7,012 bases of DNA, taken from Candidatus Heimdallarchaeota archaeon (GTDB lineage Archaea; Asgardarchaeota; Heimdallarchaeia; Heimdallarchaeales; Kariarchaeaceae). Positions within the stretch are counted from its first letter, which is position 1. Each line of letters begins with the position of its first letter. This document shows, one piece after another, positions 1 to 5,166 of the stretch. The notes below the pieces were generated by a model. The model had not been told where the DNA came from and did not search any database. It worked only from the letters and a program-made list of their open reading frames with translations. Where the stretch lies: positions 1-7,012 of the forward strand of contig WAMJ01000233.1 in NCBI GenBank assembly GCA_015522385.1, read 5' to 3'. The position numbers and the translations under genes were made by a program.

Positions 1-30
1 CACCGAGGAGATCCTAGTGCCCTTTCGACG

Positions 31-530
31 TTACAGTTGTAGATTTTCTCCATATACTGTGGTCTGTAGGGTAGAGCTTACACAGTATTCCCTTCCTGCT
101 GCTCGGTACCAGTCCTTGAAATTTTCTCGATGAAGAAGTGAAGACCATATGATGCTCTTCTCGATAAACTTCTGCTCGTCGACGATGAACCTCGTGTGCT
201 CGCCTCTGCCGATCACTTCTGACGCATCATTCAGCACCTCTACCGCGAACTCGAGTCTCCGACGGTTCTGCTTGACAAGGGTGATGCGGGCCACAACCGT
301 CTTGCCTACACCGACAGCCCTTACGTGCTCGATGCAAACCCTTGATCCAACAGTCGTGTAGCCTTCGGGGAGGTGGCGGCTGCCCATGTCCCCGCTGCCT
401 GCTCCATGAAGAGGATCATTGTGGGGGTGGAGAGCACCTCGACTGTTCCGGATCCTAAGTGGGCGGCCGAGGAGTCCTCTGTCACCAAGAATTCCTGCTC
501 GTAACTCCCTCTGGGAAGTGTGATGTCCAT
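31..530 (-). pseudogene. frameshifted FlK-like acyl-CoA thioesterase (hotdog fold)
   Basis: This is a small thioesterase of the fluoroacetyl-CoA thioesterase-like hotdog group, which hydrolyses acyl-CoA thioesters in the cytoplasm. The 5' frame (ATG at 530) carries the typical GSGTVEVLSTP, then MILFMEQAAG helix. A second frame, beginning with the ATG at 387, continues seamlessly with RHLPEGYTTVGSRV, an RRLEFAVEV strand and GRGEHTRFIVDEQKF, the usual C-terminal core. The two halves join near 383-390. Restoring one base after the AAG-coding stretch would reunite the frame, so this is a one-base loss (or a two-base gain). About 40 residues after IVDEQKF have no counterpart in the family and may be read-through caused by a second lesion. 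The family normally has about 130-140 residues; the two pieces joined give about 165. It could be a true pseudogene or a local sequencing error; the clean 4.3 kb operon to the right favours real decay. Confidence 0.7.
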
Positions 531-548
531 AGGTTCTTTGGCACAGGG

Positions 549-556
549 ATTATATC
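549..556 (-). promoter_or_regulatory. possible archaeal TATA box for the thioesterase gene
   Basis: On the minus strand the sequence reads AGATATAATC about 20-25 bases before the ATG at 530. This is the spacing expected of an archaeal TATA box driving a leaderless or nearly leaderless transcript. There is no convincing purine-rich BRE element, and the box is an imperfect match, so this is tentative. Confidence 0.3.
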
Positions 557-557
557 T

Positions 558-653
558 CTATGTCATTGGTCTATGGCCAAATGTTGAGTTCAGATCCTCA
601 TGCCTATTCTCCACCAGTGCCCCGGGTGTTTTCTTCCGCCAGAATTTCTTCAT
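558..653 (-). other. short coding-like fragment of unknown origin, 31 codons
   Basis: An ATG at 653 opens a 31-codon frame ending in TAG, 28 bases before the thioesterase start. It is basic at first (KKFWRKK) and then reads ALVENRHEDLNSTF, which looks more protein-like than random sequence. The frame is open a little further upstream but meets a stop near 680. I do not recognise it. No ribosome binding site precedes the ATG. It may be the 3' remnant of a lost gene, or chance. Otherwise I see no gene between 531 and 743. Confidence 0.2.
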
Positions 654-743
654 CCACCGATATTTGTGCTGATCCTTTGCTCAAAGGACTGCCTGCCACA
701 ATTGTGCAACACCTGATTTATTGAGAGAGGGTTGAAATAGTGA

Positions 744-1401
744 TCTGTTCTTCTGTCTTTTGTCAAAGTCTTTGTACATAAATCTCAAGAGGTAAAATCC
801 GGGACAAAGATAGGGGTGATCTGGACAGAGAAGCTTCACAGAACCCTAACGGTCAAGGGCTTCATTGTTAGTTACATCCCGTTTCTCCAGAGCACACTGC
901 GGGAGCAGATAGAGGCAGGGATGAAGGACTGGGATCTGTCCACTGTTCGAGTACCGAGCACAGAATGGAGCGAACATCCGGTACATCCTCTCACATGTCC
1001 TGTGGAAACTGGTGACCTCATTGATCAAAGACGTAGTTCGGTACAACCCCTTCCTTACCTGAAGGGCTTTTCGAGAGGTTGGTGGTTATACTTGAACTTA
1101 TCTACTACCAGCGCCTTCCAGATGACCTGAGCATCCAGATGTTCAGGGATTTGCAATATCAGGATTGCTACTACAAGACATTATTGGAAGTTGTGATCTA
1201 TTTCATCAAGAACTGTGAAACAGCTTCATCTACTCCGTGGTCAGACTTCAGCCTCTCGGATACGATGATGTGGTATGGCTGATAGAGACCGTGCTTGACA
1301 TTGTGATCGACGGAGCACTGGAATCCAGAATTTATATCCATCAGAGGAAGAGTGAGGAAGGACAACTCCCAATATGCGGGGTACATCTCGAATGGGAATG
1401 A
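744..1401 (+). pseudogene. degraded gene of unknown function, at least three frameshifts
   Basis: No single frame spans this stretch, but protein-like segments follow each other along the plus strand. The first frame (open from 744, possible GTG at 816) gives an alpha-helical stretch with GFIVSYIPFLQSTLREQIEA up to about 930. The next frame (931-1059) gives LFEYRAQNGANIRYILSHV and LIKDVVRYNPFLT. The third (1061 to about 1218) gives LFERLVVILELIYYQRLPDD and LLEVVIYFIKN. A return to the second frame (about 1219-1401) gives SVVRLQPLGYDDVVWLIETV, then RIYIHQRKSEEG and a TGA stop at 1399. Joined, this would be a largely helical protein of about 195 residues or more. The hydrophobic/charged alternation and the immediate takeover by a neighbouring frame at each break are what mark it as one former gene. 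I do not recognise the family, and I see no catalytic motif, signal peptide or clear membrane segment. Confidence 0.5.
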
Positions 1402-1499
1402 CATCTTACACTGAATGCATCGACCGCAGGTATTTCAGAGATCATCATGTGCAGGGTAAACTGGATCTCCTTCAAGAGGAGGTGCAATCTTCGGATTAG
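1398..1499 (+). other. small ORF overlapping the degraded gene's stop, 33 codons
   Basis: An ATG at 1398 overlaps the TGA of the degraded upstream reading frame in an ATGA arrangement, the usual geometry of translational coupling. It opens a 33-codon frame ending with TAG at 1497. The product would be polar, with YTECIDRRYFRDHHVQGKLD followed by LLQEEVQSSD. I do not recognise it. It may be a coupled small gene that decayed with its partner, the displaced C-terminus of that partner after one more frameshift, or chance. Confidence 0.25.
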
Positions 1500-1516
1500 C
1501 AGGACTAATCGTCCTG
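1494..1516. repeat. two overlapping, mutually exclusive 6-bp inverted repeats
   Basis: GATTAG (1494-1499) pairs with CTAATC (1505-1510) across a 5-base loop. CAGGAC (1500-1505) pairs with GTCCTG (1511-1516), also across a 5-base loop. The two stems share C1505, and each has an arm lying in the other's loop, so only one can form at a time. The site lies about 75 bases past the end of the Csx15-like gene, in its direction of transcription. No U-tract follows on either strand, so it is not an intrinsic terminator of the usual kind. Short stems of this size also occur by chance. Confidence 0.3.
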
Positions 1517-1589
1517 AGAGACTTTCACCTTTGGAATTTCATCTTCACAGACCTTTGTGGACCATTATCTTCCGAATTAGGTGGTGGAG

Positions 1590-2093
1590 TCAGTGTGAGG
1601 ATCGAGATTCCCGGCTCTTTATTCTAATATCTTGCAGATCGTAGATCTTGTCTGAAAGAATGTAAGCTCCATCCTTCCTTTTGAAAGTCCAGATCTTGGG
1701 GAAATGTCCAGATATCCCGTGAAGTACGGCCATCAGGATTGATGACAAGGGTGCGAAACCTGGTGGGATAATGATGAAATTCCCAGTTTCCAAATCCAAG
1801 GGATTGTTCATCTTTTCAACGGCTTCCTTGATTATCTTCGTCGCCCCCTCAACTAGTTTTTCATCGTTATAACTTCCTATTTTGACATCGACGATCTGGA
1901 AATACTGGAATTTGCTCTTGATAATACCGGTCGCTTGCGATGGGAGAGTATGACCAGATAGGTTCAGAATCGGGATTTCGGATGAATTGATAGAGATATT
2001 CTTCTTCTTTTTCTTCTTGAAGGCTTTCATGATGCCTCCGAAAAATTTCTTGGTAACACCGTACAGAAGGTCGGGTGGTATCTCCACAACCAT
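1590..2093 (-). CDS. Csx15-like protein with a lysine-rich N-terminal extension
   Basis: This 167-residue protein appears to be a Csx15-type member of the CRISPR-accessory families that go with type III systems. Those families bind or remove the cyclic oligoadenylate messenger, tuning the antiviral signal in the cytoplasm. The core starts at about residue 40 with ILNLSGHTL (42-50), matching the family's N-terminal strand. It continues through a helix (about 78-96) to the hallmark PPGFAPLSSIL (110-120), LHGISGHFP (124-132) and a closing YDLQDIR (151-157). Residues 1-38 are extra: a hydrophobic/aromatic segment (LLYGVTKKFFGGIM) followed by six lysines (26-31). The annotated ATG lies about 25 bases after a TATA-like box, fitting a leaderless message. 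Met22 is a competing start, with GGAGG four bases upstream (2035-2039). Codon use looks more A/T-rich than in the operon to the right, suggesting separate acquisition. The family call rests on remembered motifs, not on an alignment. Confidence 0.6.
   Translation of the reverse strand: MVVEIPPDLLYGVTKKFFGGIMKAFKKKKKKNISINSSEIPILNLSGHTLPSQATGIIKSKFQYFQIVDVKIGSYNDEKLVEGATKIIKEAVEKMNNPLDLETGNFIIIPPGFAPLSSILMAVLHGISGHFPKIWTFKRKDGAYILSDKIYDLQDIRIKSRESRSSH
2035..2039 (-). promoter_or_regulatory. GGAGG ribosome binding site for the internal start (Met22)
   Basis: GGAGG on the minus strand sits four bases before the ATG at 2030-2028, inside the Csx15-like gene. It also encodes Gly-Gly, so it could be coincidental. 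If used, it yields a 146-residue form that lacks the hydrophobic N-terminal segment but keeps the lysine run. Confidence 0.35.
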
Positions 2094-2113
2094 TAAGTTC
2101 CTAATTAATTCAA

Positions 2114-2124
2114 GATATAAAAAA
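2114..2124 (-). promoter_or_regulatory. archaeal-type TATA box upstream of the Csx15-like gene
   Basis: On the minus strand the sequence TTTTTTATATC is centred about 25 bases before the ATG at 2093. In archaea this distance places transcription start at or next to the start codon, giving a leaderless mRNA. There is no ribosome binding site before this ATG (the bases just upstream read TTAGGAACTTA), which agrees. The gene therefore seems to have its own promoter, independent of the operon on its right. Confidence 0.5.
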
Positions 2125-2172
2125 CTATCCCAACTTATTGATGTTATGGGGTGTGGAGGCAGGTCTCACTTT

Positions 2173-2355
2173 TTAGCATACGCTAATCATCGGATCCTGT
2201 ACTCTTCTTGAGATCTGGCACAGAAGTTCAGTGGACAGATCAATTTGGTCTGTACGCAAATGATTTTTACTGTATGACTTCCCGGTATTATTTGATCCTA
2301 ATAAGACATTAACTCGCTGAGGTGTATAGATCTGAAATTCTCTATGACTATCCAT
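2173..2355 (-). pseudogene. remnant of a RecF/OLD-like AAA ATPase (N-terminus with Walker A)
   Basis: The 60-codon frame from ATG 2355 reads FQIYTPQRVNVLLGSNNTGK followed by Ser-Tyr. This is the beta-strand, Walker A loop (GSNNTGKS, about residues 20-27) and start of helix 1 typical of RecF/SMC/OLD-type ATPases, which open with 'INVLIGPNNSGKS'-like sequences. After the P-loop the resemblance ends within about ten residues and the frame stops at 2173. No signature motif, Walker B or C-terminal domain follows; the next 80 bases hold the Csx15-like gene's promoter. Such ATPases of several hundred residues are common in defence systems, so this is probably the 5' stub of a deleted gene. The frame stays open upstream to a TAG at 2437-2439. 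No ribosome binding site is evident. Confidence 0.5.
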
Positions 2356-2668
2356 GAGATCATCACTGTTCCCATGTCTCCCTTTCTTGTAAGAGGTACA
2401 AAACAGAGATTGAATAGTGAGAAATTGTGAAGGGGACTATTTTGTAGAAGCTAGGACGATTGTACAGAGAACCTCAAAATGTTTGTCTGGACTGTGAGCA
2501 GAAGGGATAAGGGTTTCTTCCTCCAACCACCAGCCGAGATGGGACATGTCTTACCCTACTGAGGATTCACCACTCGGTACTTCCTCATGATTTATTCAAG
2601 TTTTATCTGTTCTATTGCGATCATGCTGTCTCTCTACTTCATCTTATTCTATAATAGTGGTTTTAACT
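2356..2668. other. gene-poor spacer between the operon end and the ATPase stub
   Basis: No convincing gene lies here. The best minus-strand frame runs from an ATG at 2547 to a TAG at 2437 (36 codons, with WWLEEETLIPSAHSPDKHFE). It is in the same frame as the ATPase stub but has no ribosome binding site, and I do not recognise the product. After the PLD gene's stop (2669) the transcript runs into A/T-rich sequence, but I see neither a stem followed by a U-tract nor a long T-run on the minus strand, so the terminator is not identifiable. Confidence 0.35.
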
Positions 2669-4126
2669 TCATCCGGAACGATCTACTTGCGATTCTTTTA
2701 CTTCATCCTCTTTCTCCTCAAGCTCAACGGTATACGCCTCGAGGTTGATCTTCTCGTACTTGATCGCCTCCTCGTTCTTGATGCGATCGTGGCTGTCAGC
2801 CTCTCTACGGATGAATCTCCACCCGTCTTCCGTCTTCTCCATCCACATGTATCTGTTACCTTTTCCCTCCTTGTACATTATCACCATCTTGTTATCTAGG
2901 TAGTAGAAGCGAGGATCACTATCTTCAAGGATGCTCTCGAACTGCGAGAGGCTCAATGGCTTATCTAACGGATTGATCCTGTGCAACATGTGAATGAGTA
3001 GTTTGAGGTCAAGGTGATCTACCGTGATATAGTCGTGATCTACCTGCAGGTTGGGTAATGCCATCTCGAAAATCCCGTCAAAGAATTGATTGAGCTCATC
3101 GGTTTGCCGAAGAGCCACCCCGACATCGAATGTACTGTCCCTCATGTAATAATCTAGATTCCCCGTGGTCACAGCTGCTTTCTTCTTATCAACGATCATG
3201 AGCTTGGCGTGGATCTCTCGGTAGTACCTTATCTCGGTATGATCTTCCAGTTTCTTCATCTTATTGTACTTCCACCAGATTCTCCTCATGGACTGCGGTA
3301 GGACGATGCGCACTTCAACACCCTCCCGTGCTCTCTCATCGATGGCATCGATGACCTCCTTGTCGGTAAGTGAGTAGGTGATGATGTCGAGCTTCTTTTG
3401 AGCACTTTCAATCATGTGCAGAAGGTAATCCTTATAGTCGTCTCCCAGCGCATTTAGCAGGACCTTCTTCTTCCCAAATTTTTGGTGATCATCGTCGCAC
3501 TTCCTCTTGTTCAGTTTGTGTGGATTCCTCCGCATCTCCGCGTCTGTGTGGTACTTCCAGACGTGGATGAACCACTCCCTGAGCTTGGAAGCATGGTGGC
3601 TATCCAGCAGTACTCCCAGCTCGGGATTCGAATCGTAGGAGTGGGGGGTTATGTTGGCGGATCCCACGATAGCCCTGCTCTTCCCCACAAGGAAGAACTT
3701 TGCGTGAGCATTGGAGCTCCGGACTCTTATCCCTGCTTTCACCATCCTTTCGATCATAGAGGTATGCGAGCTGATGTCGTCCGGGCTCTGCACATCGGGG
3801 TCGATGGAGTAGATCTGGTTCTTCTCCAGTTTGGTGAGTACGTAGATCTTCCCCCTCAACGTCTCGGCTACATCGACAATCTTGTCGACGATCTCTGGGT
3901 AGTTGATGATGAAAGCCGAGATGTAGAGCGGGAGTGTATTCTCCACGGCGTGGTCGATGAGGTTCTTGACGGCTTCGAGCATGTTCCCGTTCTTCTTCGG
4001 CAGTGTGTAGTAGATGTCGGCGATACCATTGAAGGACTGGAGATCGACCACTCTCTCATCTGGGAGGTCGCTCTTGTTGATGATGATCTTCTGGTGCTTT
4101 ATATAGGATCTTGATTTCTCCTTCAC
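2669..4126 (-). CDS. PLD-superfamily phosphodiesterase/nuclease with two HKD motifs
   Basis: This 485-residue protein has two PLD-fold halves, which normally pair to build one active site that cleaves phosphodiester bonds in DNA, RNA or lipid. HKD motif 1 is HAKFFLVG at 141-148, followed by GSAN (155-158) and NPELGV. HKD motif 2 is HAKLMIVD at 306-313, followed by TTGN (320-323). Both catalytic His-x-Lys pairs are present, but the first motif has Gly148 where Asp is usual. A C-terminal region (about 360-485) ends in a charged, acidic tail. There is no signal peptide or membrane segment, so a cytoplasmic nuclease is more likely than a secreted phospholipase. The start is GTG, overlapping the upstream gene's stop as GTGA, with GAGGAGGA nine bases before it. 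Being last in an operon with a helicase suggests it cuts nucleic acid that the helicase recognises or unwinds. The fold is certain; the substrate is inferred. Confidence 0.85.
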   Translation of the reverse strand: MKEKSRSYIKHQKIIINKSDLPDERVVDLQSFNGIADIYYTLPKKNGNMLEAVKNLIDHAVENTLPLYISAFIINYPEIVDKIVDVAETLRGKIYVLTKLEKNQIYSIDPDVQSPDDISSHTSMIERMVKAGIRVRSSNAHAKFFLVGKSRAIVGSANITPHSYDSNPELGVLLDSHHASKLREWFIHVWKYHTDAEMRRNPHKLNKRKCDDDHQKFGKKKVLLNALGDDYKDYLLHMIESAQKKLDIITYSLTDKEVIDAIDERAREGVEVRIVLPQSMRRIWWKYNKMKKLEDHTEIRYYREIHAKLMIVDKKKAAVTTGNLDYYMRDSTFDVGVALRQTDELNQFFDGIFEMALPNLQVDHDYITVDHLDLKLLIHMLHRINPLDKPLSLSQFESILEDSDPRFYYLDNKMVIMYKEGKGNRYMWMEKTEDGWRFIRREADSHDRIKNEEAIKYEKINLEAYTVELEEKEDEVKESQVDRSG

Positions 4127-5166
4127 GCCAGCACATCCTCCTCAATCAGACGAGCGTACAGTATCCTCGCGGCTATCCTGTGTCTTCCCTCCACATGCCA
4201 GAGGACATCCAAGGTTCGGTCAAGTTCATCGGTCAGTCGTACATCGAGTACATCGTACACGTCGTCCTTGTCGAGGACATCATCGAGATTCTCATCCTTT
4301 AGCTGATCTGCGATATCCACGAGCAATTTGAGGAACTCTCCATTGACCTCGTAGTCCACGTTGATGTCGATCCTCCAGTTGTCTCCTACATCTACTCTCA
4401 GGTCGCCATCGTCCGATAACATCCAGTTGATGACCTCCATGCTCTCTTCCTTAGCTTCTAATTCGCATGTCACATCAAGATTGTCCGAGACATCCAGTGA
4501 GGTGATATTCGCCCATGTCAGTCTGTTCTCTATGATCTTTCTCACATGTTCCTTGATATCTCTCCTGCCAAGTTGTAGCAGTGGTTCCTTAATGTGCGGT
4601 TTGATTCTTTTCGGATCGAGTTTCCGGATATATCCGTTATCCCTCACCGTCTGGTATTGGGTGATCCTTCCTCCCTTCACTGTGACTTGCTGCTCTATTC
4701 CTCCCTCGCTGTACTGTATAATCTCGGTTCCAAGCACGATGTTGTCCGTGTTCAGCAACTCTTCCAGGTCCTCCCCTGTGATGATCGGTGGTATGACCTG
4801 ATGGCGGGTGTCAGGACTCGGGAAATTCATCTGGTACAGAACGAGCGGTTCGTCGATGACCTGAACTCTGAGGTCTATGATATCCTCCATTGTAATCATC
4901 GTCGGGTCGTACTCCTCGACGACAGCATATCCATCTCCATCCTCCTCTAGTACTCCTCTCTCATAGAGCTTTGAGATGGTTTTCTCTGCCATGTTCTGTG
5001 GTAGGCACAGATACTCCGAGACAGTCTCTTCCGACAGTCCACCGAGGTACTGTCCCAGCTCGGCGACGATTCCGAGTAGCTCGTCGAAGCTGTCCTCCAC
5101 CTCCACTATGGTATCTGTGACGATCAAGCTGTAGAGTGTGCTTGATCTCTTCAACACGTACTCCAT
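4123..5166 (-). CDS. acidic operon protein with N-terminal winged-helix-like region, function unknown
   Basis: I do not recognise this 347-residue protein as a named family. Residues about 28-82 look like a winged helix: LLGIVAELGQYLGGLSEETV as the first helices, AEKTISKLYERGVLEE as a recognition-type helix, then a short wing (GDGYAVVEEY). This is the pattern of a domain that asks 'repressed or open', or that simply docks on DNA or protein. The middle (100-190) is rich in beta-strand-like sequence, and the C-terminal half is strongly acidic (DVSDNLDVTCELEAKEE, ENLDDVLDKDDVYDVLDV), ending in HRIAARILYARLIEED. The start ATG shares its A with the helicase stop (TGATG), and a near-perfect GGAGGTG lies five bases before it. 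Its position between a helicase and a nuclease suggests an adaptor, specificity or regulatory subunit, and the acidic half might mimic DNA or shield a basic partner. These roles are inference. Confidence 0.8.
   Translation of the reverse strand: MEYVLKRSSTLYSLIVTDTIVEVEDSFDELLGIVAELGQYLGGLSEETVSEYLCLPQNMAEKTISKLYERGVLEEDGDGYAVVEEYDPTMITMEDIIDLRVQVIDEPLVLYQMNFPSPDTRHQVIPPIITGEDLEELLNTDNIVLGTEIIQYSEGGIEQQVTVKGGRITQYQTVRDNGYIRKLDPKRIKPHIKEPLLQLGRRDIKEHVRKIIENRLTWANITSLDVSDNLDVTCELEAKEESMEVINWMLSDDGDLRVDVGDNWRIDINVDYEVNGEFLKLLVDIADQLKDENLDDVLDKDDVYDVLDVRLTDELDRTLDVLWHVEGRHRIAARILYARLIEEDVLA
4136..4143 (-). promoter_or_regulatory. ribosome binding site of the PLD gene
   Basis: The minus strand reads GAGGAGGA nine bases before the GTG at 4126, inside the last codons of the preceding gene. 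It supports the GTG as the real start even though the genes overlap. Confidence 0.6.

Noticed and set aside
2437..2439. An in-frame TAG joining a 36-codon frame to the ATPase stub, possible pyrrolysine read-through
   Set aside because: Nothing else in the window suggests pyrrolysine use, the upstream piece is unrecognised, and the ATPase similarity begins well after the TAG. Chance or decay explains it.
3005..3045. A direct repeat of TGATCTACC
   Set aside because: It lies within the PLD gene and simply encodes Val-Asp-His twice in VDHDYITVDHLD. It is only nine bases long with no further copies seen.
4096..4108. A TTTATATA-like box near the start of the PLD gene, possible internal promoter
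   Set aside because: It reads as coding sequence (Ser-Tyr-Ile-Lys) just inside the gene on the minus strand and lies downstream of the start codon, so it could not drive the full gene.
3482..4114. A 210-codon plus-strand reading frame with VVIVALPLVQ-like sequence
   Set aside because: It is antisense to the PLD gene, whose motifs (HAKFFLVG, GSAN) lie on the minus strand in the same bases. The plus-strand product is Val/Asp-rich, as expected of a shadow frame, and has no start signals.
4361..4950. Long plus-strand frames opposite the middle operon gene
   Set aside because: They mirror the minus-strand gene, which has a near-perfect ribosome binding site and exact overlaps with both neighbours. 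The Ser/Leu-rich products look like antisense translation.
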